A stretch of DNA of 64,000 nucleotides from Apus apus (lineage: Eukaryota > Chordata > Aves > Apodiformes > Apodidae): positions 97,733,152 to 97,797,151 of the forward strand of contig NC_067285.1 in NCBI RefSeq assembly GCF_020740795.1. Direction: 5' to 3'. Made by a program: the position numbers and the translations under genes. Each line of letters begins with the position of its first letter. Position 1 is the first letter of the stretch. Below are positions 13,458 to 26,300 of the stretch, piece after piece. The notes under the pieces were generated by a model. It saw only the letters and a program-made list of their open reading frames with translations, did no database searches and had not been told where the DNA came from.

Positions 13458-13505
13458 GATGAAAATATAATGCGATCCATGCAGCTCTTTGAAAATGTGA
13501 TTTAA
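13458..13505 (+). CDS. KCNIP4: KCNIP4 terminal coding exon
   Basis: The exon reads DENIMRSMQLFENVI and stops at TAA (13503-13505). This is the conserved C-terminus of KChIP proteins and it joins in frame to the EF-hand 4 exon. The five exons in the window together encode about 131 residues, from EF-hand 2 to the C-terminus, with no frameshift or stop. The gene therefore appears intact over this part. Confidence 0.96.
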   Translation, partial: DENIMRSMQLFENVI

Positions 13506-15045
13506 TGAAGACATTAGGCCTACTCCTAATGGACAAATATGAGCTATTCTGCAACATTATCTAAAAGATGGATTTCCCACTTTATCATAAATAAAATTTC
13601 TCAGCAGTACACTGAGGCATGTATTATGCAAATACTTTTTATTACAAATTTTTCCCTAAAATGTCCTTTGTAAAATATAAAATTTAGCACTTGAACAGTG
13701 GCTACATGAGTTAACAAGATTGTTCTGAAATGTCAGGCTTTTACTCCAAATTCAAACAAAACAAGACCTGACATTATGCAGCTTTATTATTATTCCAACC
13801 CCTAGATAAAATAGATGCTACCACAAGGAGATTAAATAAATACTCTTAGTTTTGCTAGTCATTTGTACTGGATTATGCTCCAGGTGTTTAAGGGTATTTC
13901 TTAAATCTTAGCTTCTCATTTACACAGAGGCATTGTCATGTATTTTCTTTTCACATTTGTATGGTGTAGTCCTCATTTTTTTGAAGAATACGTTGAGTTA
14001 AAGTGCTACAGTCCATTTGCAATGCACATCTTGCTGCAATTGCCTTCCACCTTTGACTTGCTTTTCTCTTAAAAAAACAACAAACCAAACCTAATGAAAT
14101 GGGTAACTTGCGAGGAAGAACTGTTAAATAACAAAGAAATTGCTTAGAGGTCAATTTACTTTCTGACAGACATGAGGAAGCTGCTGTCAATCACACTCAC
14201 CTAGTAAATTTGCATTTAATTTATCATGACATGAATAGCAGGAGTCCTACAGACTTCACTTCTAATTCTTCTTGGATGTGTTCATGAAGTTTTTCGCTTA
14301 AAATTAAGGATCTTTGAGATAAGGACTTTGAATTTTTCATTAAGAAACCTCAACCGGAGCCTAACATTGTTTTCATGCGTATGCCTTTCATGAAGAAAAA
14401 GGCATGAACTTCTTTTGAAACTTCTATCCCACTTCGGTGCTCGGAATGAATATCACTATGTAGTAACATCTACTAATAATGACTGCTAGACAGGCTAACA
14501 TCTGTTTCAGCTTTTTGTAATGTGTTTAATTATGAGACAGAATCAGGAAAAAAATAATGGAAACTTCATCTATATAATATCATCTACATCTAATAACTGT
14601 ATTTAATTTTTTTAGGATCACTTCTTCATTAAGATTGGAGCTACCTTAATTCTGAACATAGAAAGATTTTTCTAAAAGTGTATATACCGAAAATATAATA
14701 CTGCTCGCCCCCAATACGTGTAATTTTTAAGATATATTGTCCACAGACTTTATGCTAATATGCTAACTTCAAAATAGGTGAAATGCTATCAAAGATAGTC
14801 CAATCTTCATTGTAACGTTGCTGCAGAAAGGGGATTAAGAGTAGAAGGAATGTTGCAAGCATTATTTTGCAAAAATAAATCAGGTATCTATTCTGGTGTA
14901 GAGATGGGATGTTAGAGGCATGTTGAAGGCTGCTCTGCTATCACCAGTGTAGGATAAGAGTAGTACAATACATGTACACCTGAAATCTGCTGTAGTGTGT
15001 TTGTGTAAACTAAATGTGCACATTTTGTAAAAAAAATAAAAGAAA
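13506..15045 (+). other. KCNIP4: KCNIP4 3'UTR (extent uncertain)
   Basis: AT-rich sequence follows the stop codon. AATAAA hexamers lie at 13590-13595, 14874-14879 and 15035-15040. The last stands in an A-rich tract after GTGTTTGTG and a T-rich stretch, and is the most natural distal end. The proximal one, only 85 bp after the stop, could give a very short alternative 3'UTR. No transcript evidence is available, so the end is inferred. Confidence 0.55.
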
Positions 15046-16382
15046 AAGAAAAAAGAGCAGCATGATTGATTTTTTTTTAGTTGTTAAACAAATACTTGTA
15101 TTTCTTTAATTTAAACATTTTGTCAACAAAATTACTTTTAAAAACAAAAGCTTAAATACATAGATCTTGACTTAGTACAGTCTGATCATAGCACAGATCT
15201 TAGTACAGCCCTGAAGTAAATTTAATTTAGCCAAGCAGTGGTAATTTTCCAAAAATTCTGAAATCACTGTGTGACTGATTTTATTAATACCCTATGCATC
15301 AGCATCTTCTGATGACAATAAAACCTCTTCCAACAGCCTTAAATTCTGGAATGGAGCTTTCCTCGTTTTCATAAAAAGTTCTATGGCAGACTTTGTTACT
15401 TCAGTTACTTTACTCCCTCACAGAGTAACTCAAATACCCGTAACAACATCAACTCTGAACAGTATTTACTGCTATATGCATTAAAAATTATTTTGCAATC
15501 AAGTTCAGACACATGCATGGACAAACACTGCACCCTAAAAGGCTTGACAGGCAGGTAAGCTGGCTTCCACCATCTTTTTTTTTTATTGTCTGAACTCTTT
15601 TTTCAGTTTCCACATTCAGAAGTTTATTAGCTAAATTCACAAGCTAGTCCCAAGCATATCTGCAGCTCATTCAGTAGGCCCAAAGCTAACTGGTGCTAAT
15701 TAGTTGAGCAAAACCTAGACTGTGGCTCTGTGGAACAACTTGATGCCTCTACAACTGTATTCTCCAGAACCTCTACAGCTTCTCAGAACAATGTGCTGAG
15801 AATGCACTGAGCAAGTTCAGTTTTGCACCACATGCTACCTGTATAGTGCATTCAGCTTCATACTTTAAAAGCTTGACTCTCAGAAGTCTAGATGAGTTCT
15901 CATAGTTCTATGCCTAACCCAGTAAGTCCTGATGAAGCCAAATGGCATCCATCAGTGCCTGTGCCAGAAACAAAGTGAATTGTTTCAAAAGCAGGCATAG
16001 ATATGTAACTTAACACGACGACAGTTGCTATGTGAGTAATTACAGACAAATTACTTTGCATCATACAACTATACTTGTTCTGCAGTGCTTAATATGTAAA
16101 GAAAATTGTAACAACAAAATCCACATTTACTCTACTTTTGAAATGAAAGCCAGTCCATGTCATTGTAAGCAGAATGCATAGGCAAACACCAAACAATACA
16201 GAGATTTATGTTAAACATTTACGTTTTTACAAACTGGTAGGACTTTTCCCACCTTCCATCCTACTGAAGAAATGTGATTATTTTAAGAGACTATATCATA
16301 CTCCAAATAAGTGTCAGTGATGTTCACAGGCAGTTTTTCTCCAGACTTCACCTTACAGTACAAACCACTACACTTTGCTCCT
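15046..16382 (-). other. PACRGL 3'UTR and KCNIP4-PACRGL convergent gap
   Basis: This stretch follows the PACRGL stop codon on the - strand and the probable KCNIP4 end on the + strand. Possible - strand AATAAA signals (read as TTTATT on +) occur at 15582-15587 and 15623-15628 among others. No open frame or repeat of note is seen. Confidence 0.5.
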
Positions 16383-16439
16383 TCAAGAGGTGATGGAACA
16401 ATAGGTGGGAATTTTAGATTTGATGATAGCCACAGATGC
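16383..16439 (-). CDS. PACRGL: PACRGL terminal coding exon
   Basis: On the - strand the exon reads ASVAIIKSKIPTYCSITS and stops at TGA (16383-16385). It resembles the known PACRGL C-terminus, which has a SIIKSKIPTYCSI core. The acceptor is TCAACAG. It continues in phase 0 from the exon at 18105-18185. The tail carries one cysteine. Confidence 0.92.
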   Translation of the reverse strand, partial: ASVAIIKSKIPTYCSITS

Positions 16440-17427
16440 CTGTTGATGAAAATAACACAATTTTTTAAAAAAAACAATCACTAGCACTACCTATGGAGAG
16501 CACTCATATAGTCTCTATAAATTGTATAACTCACAACTTTTATTTAGTTATCTTTGTTATTATAAAACAGTAGAAAATGAAAAAGTTAATATTCACTCAG
16601 AAATTTACTGTCAAAAAGGTTGAAAATAATGAACTAAAAAAACCGGAATATTGTGACAACTAATGATGGAGAATAAACATCCAAGAGAAGAGATATGTAA
16701 ACTCACACCTGAAACTGGGCATAGCAATAGGCATGAAATAACAAGGACTTCTTAATACAGGAGTGATATTCTGGAAGGGACTGCCAATAAAAGTAAGAAT
16801 CATATACATTATAACTGATTTACAAGAGAAATTTTATAAAATCATTAGCTGGATTATATAATATTGTTTGTAATCACATTTAGATGGTTTTTTTCAGTCT
16901 TCTGCCTTACCTTACTACAATAGTTTTAAAAGACACACAGAAAGACTACAAGAAATCATGGGCCTGAGAGAAGAAGTAGAGGTTAATGATTCACTGATAA
17001 ATTACATTATCTAGGCCTAAATTTTCAGAACATCATGATGAGATGTAATTTTTCCTTTCTTATATAAATAAAAAACTTCCATGCTTATTTATTTGTCCTG
17101 ATGTTTTTCAAGTCTGTAATATAAACACTGCTACCGCACTTAAATGAATAAAAGAACTGGTATCTACTGATTATGCACAAAGCTTAGTACTAGTAGCCCT
17201 GCATTTATGGTCCCTGCTCTTTAGGTTATTCCTATACTTTACCACTGACCATTTAATATAATACATGCAAGTGTTCACAGAGTCAAGAAAGTGAATCTTT
17301 GCTCTTCTAGATGAATATCCAAGCCAATACTCCCTCACTTTTTCTTCTCTTTTCCTTTCTGTGCAATGTATAGTACAATAGAAAATGGCAAAAGAACATT
17401 CTGCAGAAGAATACTCTGCCATCTATT

Positions 17428-17450
17428 ACTTATTTATTTATTTATTTATA
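17428..17450. repeat. (TTTA)n microsatellite
   Basis: About five TTTA units in a PACRGL intron. Confidence 0.9.
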
Positions 17451-18104
17451 GCAATTGCGGATCTAAACTCTGAGTTAAGCAGGGTCAGCTGGAATGCAGG
17501 TATCTGACTTCTTCAGTAAGTGACCTAAAGACTACGCCACTAGTGGGACTGGGCAGGCATCATCAGTAACATCATTATCAAGAGTAAATCCTGTTGAGAA
17601 AAGTATTTAGGCTCAGAAAAAGTGACACAAAACCTGTATCCCATGCATATTGAAGCAAGACAAATATTTAGCCTGGGCCCAGTGTCAGTACTCCAGAAGG
17701 GGCCAGAAGCTATTTACTAGTTGACATTTGGTGATGTCCTGGACTACTCTTCAGGGCATCAGAGGTTAAAACAATGGAGAATACACTGAAAAATGGGAAA
17801 TAAAAAACAGCAGACAACAAAACCTAACTGGTAGAATATAGGTCACCCAGAGTAGATTTAATGTCATTTCTATTATCACACAATACATCAGACTAAACCA
17901 ACTGTTTTACTATGGACTGGAACACAACTCTGCTGATTGCCACAGTGAAAAACCCTGTGTTTTATGCAATGTGAATCGTTGTGATATGTAAAAATAAGGA
18001 GAATTCAGAAAAGAGTTCTTAATCTGAAAGCCGGAGAGAGACATTGTTTGGACAAAACTGCATTCAAATGTGCAGATTACAGAATAATTATCTGGTCAAC
18101 TCAC

Positions 18105-18185
18105 CTTTCCACCATATTGCTCCAATTTTTGTAAAGCAACGGTAATTTTTTTTCTAAATTTCTTGTCCATTAATCTCTTTGAGAG
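18105..18185 (-). CDS. PACRGL: PACRGL coding exon (81 bp)
   Basis: The - strand translation is LSKRLMDKKFRKKITVALQK then LEQYGGK, matching the LSKRLMDKKF...ALQKLEQ(H/Y)GG segment of PACRGL. It forms the last helical part of the PACRG-like armadillo/HEAT fold. The acceptor is CCAATAG and the donor is AAG|GTGAGT. It is in phase 0 at both ends. Confidence 0.94.
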
Positions 18186-18977
18186 CTATTGGAAAAGCAA
18201 AACAAAGATAAAATAAGAAAAAGTAAAAAGGTCTGTTGTACAATAAAGTATTATATATTCAAAAAGGTCAATATAATTCTATTTCATTACAGTTCCGTCC
18301 ATATGAAAAGTTAACACATTTTTCACATGCACTGAAAGAGACTTATATAGTAGAAATACTTTGAAAAAACTATTGAAATTTCTCTCTTCTGCACTGGCTA
18401 TCTAAAAGGTTCTTTTATTTTTGCTTAAAAGTGCACTTTGGAAGCAGGCTAAATGAAACCATGGAAAGCCTATCTTACTGAGAAAGGATGTCTACAGAAG
18501 GACTCAGTATAAAAGTATGTTCTACAGTCCCACTCTAAGTTTATTTAATGAAAAGTTATTTGTGCAGAATTCCCACCTGAAAAAAGTGGGAATATTTGCT
18601 TCTGTCAATTTGTTGAAACTTTCACAGATTTAAAAAAAAAAAAAAAAAAATCACATTTAAAATGCAAAAACTACTTTTGCACTAAACATAAGCTTCTCAA
18701 AACATAGCACCTATTTCGGCTTCAAGCTGGATCTTTTTTTAAATAGCAGAGACAAGAGTTTTATTATTCTCCAATTCACATTAACAACAGTTTTTGGACC
18801 TTACTAGAAATTTATAAGTCACCGTATTATTAAAGAATGATGGGCTTACACAGAGGAATGCATGAAGTAATGCTTTTCATGGAACTGCTGAGGCCTCCAC
18901 TGCATCTATGCAGATATTGAAGGAAAAATCACAACAAAAGTACCATAAAAATACAGATTATTTTTACTACAGCCTTA

Positions 18978-19142
<165 letters not shown>

Positions 19143-20475
19143 CTAATTTGTATAATGTTGCAAGTTTAGAAATACAAGTACAACATGACTCAACATTAGT
19201 ATCCAGAGGTAACATTTAAAAACAGAAGTACATTTTTTTGAAGTAGAAAACAAAAAGTACCCACAAAATGTCAGTGAATCTCTTGCATTTCTTCTGAGAG
19301 GGGAAAACGAATAATTTATTATTGATTAAATGAAAATATCAGCAGGCAAAACAGTTGACTACAGCAACAATTTTAATGGTTCACAAAGTATTCGAAAGTA
19401 CCCTTTAAATGTGAATAAAAAGCGAATATGTCGAAACTGGGAGACAACATTTTAATTACAAATTTAATGAATTCAGGGTAATTTCTATGTAATTCATAAC
19501 AATAATTGTCTTTGTTGGAGAAACACAGGAGCCAGTGCATTTATGGCTCAATTAATTGAGTCCCCTGCCAACTACAGCTTTGTCACCAGCCAGCAATTAT
19601 CAGGCTCTTATCTATTTTTAGGGTGCTTTGTCATCTTTACTGCTCCCACTGGAGAGTTCTTCTATACTTGAATCCTCTAATGGTTTAGTTATCTCACTCT
19701 TCCTTTAGCAGTGAAATTGATTAATGACAATTTATTTTTGGTTCTGTACTAATACTGACCTTTATTCAAGCAGTTATTTTTCCACCCTGGTATTTGGGCC
19801 CTGTATGTTTGTTTGCTTTTGTTTTAAATAGAAGCCATTGAATGCTTGTTTAACAAGACTTTATACCATAACAGTGCAACAATGAAAATTAGCAGATGAG
19901 TAGCAATAATTAGAAGAACAGACAAGAATAATTCTTCTAATTTTGTCTTCCAAACTGAACCAAAGCTACTGATGACACACAATTCTGATATTCTATTACA
20001 CGTCAGATCTGAGATCACAAATAATTTTCAAACTTTCAGACACCTCTAGAAAACCAGAACTGAAACACAGGTAGATTAAAGGACAGCATGTAGCTGAACC
20101 AGAAAAGGGCTCTGCAAGATATGAAAAAGGAAAAAAAAAATTACCTTTGAAGCCAATACTTTACCTTTTTTATTTTCTGAAGGAGTAGAAAAGTTAAAAA
20201 TATTTTTAAAATTAAGACTGTGACCTAACATTTTAAATATATCCTTTCCTTTTCCTCACTGGCATATTCTGGTTTATCTTTGTAGCATGATCTGAATTTT
20301 TAAGTGTAACAGACAAGTATTTATTCCTGCATCTCCATTTTACTTCACCTCAATATTTTTGTTTGCATGTTATTATGTGGATATACAAAAACACCACCAA
20401 CACATATATTTATTTCTGCTTATATTCAGATCTTTAATTGAACATTTCCACAGAAATTGCCCACAGCTAGTGTCA

Positions 20476-20880
<405 letters not shown>

Positions 20881-21210
20881 TTAAACAAAAACACATTTTA
20901 AAAGTTCCACATAGTAGCAAGATAAGGTTTAGATTTTGTTACATCAGTTTAAAATATAAAATACACTAACACCACCATGTGGAGCCATTCATATTTGCAC
21001 TTAATTACCTTTAATCTTACAACCCAAGTCTGTCTTCTTTCCCTATTAGGAGCTCTAAGTTACTTTAGGAATTGACAGCTTTGTTTAATCTTAAATCTAT
21101 AGTTTGCTCATTATTACACCTACCATACTGGATTCAACATTTACCTACATTCCTGAAACATATTTGGTGACAAACATCACAGATGATGCTGAAAGAACAG
21201 AAGCCTGAAC

Positions 21211-21229
21211 ATATATATATATATATATA
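21211..21229. repeat. (AT)n microsatellite
   Basis: Nine to ten AT units inside a PACRGL intron. Confidence 0.9.
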
Positions 21230-21619
21230 GTATTGCTCTTTCACTTATTTACAGACTCCTATTTCTACTGTGTTAATTCAGTTTATTGAGGAAAGCACTC
21301 TTACTTCAATAGGCAGTCTTTACATACAAAAAATAAGCAAGTCAATTTTGTTTACAACAGCACAGCCACAACAGGATTAAAGTATTTCATTCAACAGTCA
21401 GGAATCTAAGATGTCCTGTATTTGGCCAGTATCTCGAAGATTAAATAGCTCTTCCAGAATGCTTGAACTAAAGAACTACAAGTGGCTTTGTGCCTGACCA
21501 TCTTCATCCATACAAGATGCTCAGAAGTTTATTTCATATTTCTCTAGTAGGTGAGTCTAAGATATCTAGCTTAGCTTGTTAAAAAATACCATCTGCGATC
21601 AGGAACTCCCATATGCTTA

Positions 21620-21754
<135 letters not shown>

Positions 21755-22783
21755 TTAACATATAATAATATGTACTTTATTGTCAACACTATTAACTTTA
21801 AATGTATCAGAAATCGGTTTGCAGTATTGCTATGTTATATACATAATGTCAATACATACTAGTCTCCTTAGTGGAATGTATAATTGTAATCCAACAGTGC
21901 AATTATTATAATTCCCAAATACGGCTGTTTTCAAAATTCTGCTCGAAATCACTTAGAAATCGAAAAATAAAAGTTACCAAAATTACAGATGCCTCTCATA
22001 CCAACACAGAAGATGCTCCTTTTGCAGTTACTTGTTTTGTTAAAAATCAAGAAACATTTTCCTAAAATAACAATTGGTAAGGGAAATCAGTTGAAACTGA
22101 AAGAAAATCATATTGGAATTCATCAATTACCCCTAAGATAGAGATAAAGGCTACGTATTTATAATTATTTTATACATGTATATTCATGTATTAATGACTA
22201 CTTAATTTTTTGTTAAGTAATTCTGCATCCACTTGGCAAAGCACTTGAACGCATATTGTCTAGGCAAATATATAACAGACAAAAGTAACTTAAAATACCA
22301 CGAACTATTACTTACATACAGTTTTGTTAATATCTGATACTGCTGACAACTAAAGAATTGGAATACTCAAGAAAATCTTGCCATACTACTTACTTCAGAC
22401 AAAAAAAGACTGCAAGATCTCTACTTACTAAAATGGCACTGACTTTATTATCTTTATTGGTAGGTATAGACGTAAAGACCATTATATGAAGATACCAACT
22501 TTGTTCATGAAAGAGGCTTAGCAAACCAAACCTGCAAATAACTAGCTTTAAAACTGCAGTGTCAGAATTAACAAAGTATTAAAAAAAAAAGGCAAAATAA
22601 GACAATTTTAAAAATACAGGAAATTGCTTTCTGCTTTGAAAAGAGTTAAGTATCAGACATCTTTTCAGAAATGAAGGGAATAAAACAGTCTAACTAAAAG
22701 ATCAAACATGAATAGATGTTTTTCAGTCTCTGTAATTCTACCTAAACATAATATACTTTGTAAAAAAACCCAACAAAACCAAC

Positions 22784-22851
22784 CTGCATGGAATGCCACC
22801 TTTAGCATATATAGCAGCAAATGTAGAAGGCTGTCGAGAATGAACACCAAA
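22784..22851 (-). CDS. PACRGL: PACRGL coding exon (68 bp)
   Basis: The - strand reads FGVHSRQPSTFAAIYAKGGI then PC and two bases of Arg. It matches FGE.SR.PS.FAAIY.KGGIPCR, the beginning of the ParcG domain. The acceptor is TCTTCACAG and the donor is CAG|GTTGGT. It links the variable N-terminal tail to the conserved domain. Confidence 0.95.
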
Positions 22852-22888
22852 CTGTGAAGACAAAAAAAAAGTTTTTTGTTTTTTTTTT

Positions 22889-22910
22889 ATATATATATAT
22901 ATATATATAT
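22889..22910. repeat. T-run followed by (TA)11
   Basis: A run of ten T bases passes into about eleven TA units, 38 bp upstream (on the - strand) of the acceptor of the 68-bp PACRGL exon. It replaces or extends the polypyrimidine region of that intron. Confidence 0.9.
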
Positions 22911-23869
22911 GCGTTATTTATTCATAACAGTAAGGTCTGATAGTTATTTTGAGTATCTTAAAACTGCAGTTTACCAAAAGGGGAACATAGTCATACAGTT
23001 CCAAAACTAATCAATACAAGAACTGCAGCTATAGGGTGGAAAACATGTATTTGATACATTTTTCAGAAAACTGCTTTTTAGAATTGTCTGGCTAGGAAGT
23101 TGTGAAAATGAATACATAACATAGAATCAGTGGTCTCAGGATGGAATACCCTTATTTTTCTATTTTCACTTGCAAATCTTCACACTGAAGTCTTATGGGT
23201 TCTCTCCTTAAGAAATTAAGGACCTTTCACTTTCCTGATGTTCTTGTTGTTACACTGGTAATAATACACAGAAGGCAGATTTACTCCAATTCCATCTTGA
23301 TCGGAGTATAGACAAAATAACAAGGTGGCAAGATGTGGGAGAAACATGAAATGTTGGGCAAGATGGTATGAGGGCACTGGAAATCAGCAAGAAGGTTCAT
23401 ACTGGGTGAGAATCTAAGGAGGACTCAGTGAAGAAACCAGAAGCTTTGCAGGAGAAAAGCCTGCACGAAGTTGTTTTTTATCATATACATGCTTTTTACG
23501 CATATGAACTATGATATTATTTATCAGCATGGTCATTCAAGGCTACTTCCCAGATTAAATATCCAATCACAAAGCACATAGCAGGAAACACCATGGCATC
23601 TTAGTTTTTATTTTTCGAGTGTTTGAACTTATAGTAGCATTGTTAAAATTGTGTGCATGATTTGATAACTTCTTGGCTTAATTAAGTCATTGTATACTTG
23701 CAAAAAGTTTTCAAACTAGCACCTTGCCAATGTATTCCTGCATTTAGATGGTTTTCAAAAAGGTCTGTGATATTACTAAATGTTTGGCTGGTACGCCCCA
23801 GTGGTGAGTTTTAATTCACCCACTCAAAGATTGTTCTCCAGTCACAGGACTTCCATGAAATAAAACAAC

Positions 23870-23899
23870 TCCTTCCATCAATTCTATGATTCTATGATA
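23870..23899 (+). mobile_element. CR1 terminal tail remnant
   Basis: CTTCCATCAATTCTATGATT followed by another CTATGAT unit is the extreme 3' end of a CR1 element in + orientation. Only about 30 bp are recognisable. Confidence 0.6.
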
Positions 23900-24410
23900 A
23901 GTCTTTCCTGAGAGCTCACATTCTTTTCCAAGTATTACACACAGTACTTGGGAGTTTCAAGTAATGCTCACCAGCAATTGATTTGCTAGATATTAAGAGG
24001 TATAGATGTTCTTCTAGATGTTACCTGATTCTTGGTTTCATTACATAACTGAGATCAGCTCATCTAAATGACCAGGTGCCAAAACATATACCAATAAAAC
24101 ATATTGCTTTTTAACTCTTAGCTCTAAATCTCTTCTTAGGACAAAAGTACACGGAAAATAAAAACGTTACCACCCAAACCACAATTGTGCCAAAACTTAC
24201 TTTTTTTTTTCTTTTTTCTTTTGTTTTTTTTTTTTCAAAGTAATAAACATATTATGGCTCAGGGAATATATGATTAATTAAAAAAAAAGTTTACTTCAAA
24301 TTTACAGAACAGAAGCCTAAAGAAGCATATTCTGCATAAAGTAAGGAAAGTTCTTCCAGCATGAGATACGTTTTAAACAAACAAACAGAAAACCCACCAC
24401 CTACACATAC

Positions 24411-24548
24411 CGGATCAATAGTTTCAGGATTCAGCTTGTCACTAGGCCTTGGCTGTGGTTTAATTGTAGGTTCTGAAGAACATGGCAAAGGAGATGTCTT
24501 GCTTTTCTGCACTGCAACCTTTGGTTTTATTTGGACACCTGATGACAT
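24411..24548 (-). CDS. PACRGL: PACRGL first identified coding exon (N-terminus)
   Basis: From ATG at 24548 the - strand encodes 46 residues ending RPSDKLNPETIDP, then the donor CCG|GTATGT. The HPRPSDKLNP-like ending is a PACRGL hallmark, while the serine/proline/lysine-rich start is poorly conserved and probably disordered. The exon itself likely begins at 24565 after TTCTATTCTAG. The frame is open back to that acceptor, so an upstream coding exon (as in mammals, where the N-terminus is longer by roughly 20 residues) cannot be excluded. None was recognised. The chosen ATG has A at -3. With this start the full protein is about 225 residues. Confidence 0.85.
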
Positions 24549-25311
24549 TCTTAGAACATTACTTCCTAGAATAGAAAAAGATTAAAAACATAAAATAGTT
24601 CTCGTTAAAATATCAAGGGCTAGAAATCTCCAGGTCCAAAGACTGACAAGAGCAATCAACCAAGAAAATCTGAGCAAGTGTACCAGAAAATAAATGCTTA
24701 CTCTTATATATCCTAAGCAGTGCACAGAATAATTTTTCAAGTCTTGCCACTCCATTTTTAAACTGCACACATCTCCTAATTCTGTGTTGCCCCCCTTTAC
24801 TTCTGTACTTTGAGTTCTGAGGCAGAAGTGCTATCAGCTACAGTCTGGCTCTAGGGTAGCCTACAGAAATCCGAACAGCATCACAGTGCTCAGCAGAACA
24901 GCCCAGAGTGAAACAGGCTGGTTGGGTACAGTTGCAGCAGATGATAGTAACAATTCTGAGGAATGGCCAGGATGAAGGAATGAACACAAGGGCAAGAACA
25001 CAAAAACCAAAGTAGACTCAGTAAGAGAAAGAACACAAAAAATTAACTTCAATTAAAGTAAGAAGAATGAAAGTATTTTGTCAAAAATAATGCAAAAATA
25101 TGTTTCTGTATCTTTCTGTATTTTTTCTGCATCTATATTTTTGTATTCTTGTATCTTCTAGATGCTAAAGCACCAGTTACATGTATTACTACTATGTATG
25201 TATGTAATTGGGTTAAAATGTCCCTATTTAAAACAATAGTCTACTACATATTAAACATACGAAGCCTGACATTATGATGAATAACACAAATTAATCCTGG
25301 GAATATATCCA

Positions 25312-26287
25312 TGTTTGTTCTGGTTTGGTTTGGTAGGGTTTTTGGTAGCAGGGAGTGGCTCTGGTAAGAAGTTGAGAAGCTCCCCCTGCTCCAAACCCAG
25401 CCAAGGAGCCAAATAGATGTGATTAACATACAAAAGAACAGCTATAACACCTGAGCAGAGAAGCACTTAGGGGAGAAGAGCTGTGCTGGAGGAGGAGAGT
25501 GGTGCTGGTGGTTGGCAAGGAAGAAGGGGAAGAAGGTGCCCTAGCAGAAGTTTCCCTGCAACCCATGGCGAGATGGCAGCTGTCCCCCTGCACTCCTGGA
25601 GGAACGTGGTGGAACATTCCCTGAAGGCACCAGGAGGGGTGAACTTGGCCACTGGACTTGGATTTTGTGGCCAGAGGATTTGCTGCCTGTGGGCTCTGAT
25701 TGTGCAGCTATGGAAGACCCTGGTGCCAGGGGAGTTTTATCCCAAAGCAGCCCGTGACTCTGTGGGAGGCCCAGGCTGGAGCAGCTCCAAGCCTCGTGGG
25801 ATGGACTCATGAAGGAGAGGTTTGTGGAGGACTCTATCCCATGGGAGGGACCCCATGTGGAAGCAGGGAAGGAATGTGAGGAGTCCTTCTTCCTGAGGAG
25901 GATGGAATGGCAACAACCAGCAGCCTGTGAAGTGACTCTAAACCCCATCCCCTGTCCCTTGTGCTGCTGGGGGGAAGGAGGGAGACAAACCGGGAACAAA
26001 GTGATTTGGGCCCAGGAAGAAGGGAGGGGTGGGGTAAAATAGGCAAGCCCTGCTCTTTGTGTTGTCTGTGTCCTGTGTGTGTTTGATTAGTGTGAGATTA
26101 AATTATTATGTTTTTTCCCCGAGTCTGTTTTGCCCGGGACCTTAATCAGTGAAGAACTCTCCTTGTCCTTGTCTCAACCCATGCGCTTTGTCCTCCTCAA
26201 CCCAGAGAGTGTGTGTTGGGGAGGGGGGGAAGCTGAGTGAGCAGCCATGGGGCTGTTCCTTTGTTGTCGTGTTGGGCCCAAACCATG
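25312..26287 (+). mobile_element. Solo LTR, avian ERVL-like endogenous retrovirus
   Basis: A GC-richer island of about 975 bp starts near TGTTCTGGTTTGGTTTGG and ends near GGGCCCAAACCA. It resembles the avian ERVL-type LTR layout: a GGTTTGGTTTGG start, a GCTCTGGTAAGAAG motif, a long purine-rich middle, GTGTGAGATTAAATTATTAT as the transcription-end region, and AATCAGTGAAGAACTCTCCT near the 3' end. No internal gag, pol or env sequence lies on either side, so it is a solo LTR left by recombination. ATATC occurs at both edges (25305-25309 and 26288-26292) as a possible target duplication, but the exact TG/CA ends do not fit it cleanly. Open frames inside it are not genes. Confidence 0.75.
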
Positions 26288-26300
26288 ATATCGTTTCAGG

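Noticed and set aside
25483..26046. Open frames of 70-152 codons at 25.5-26.0 kb
   Set aside because: They lie inside the GC-rich ERVL-like solo LTR, on both strands, and have no retroviral or host domain.
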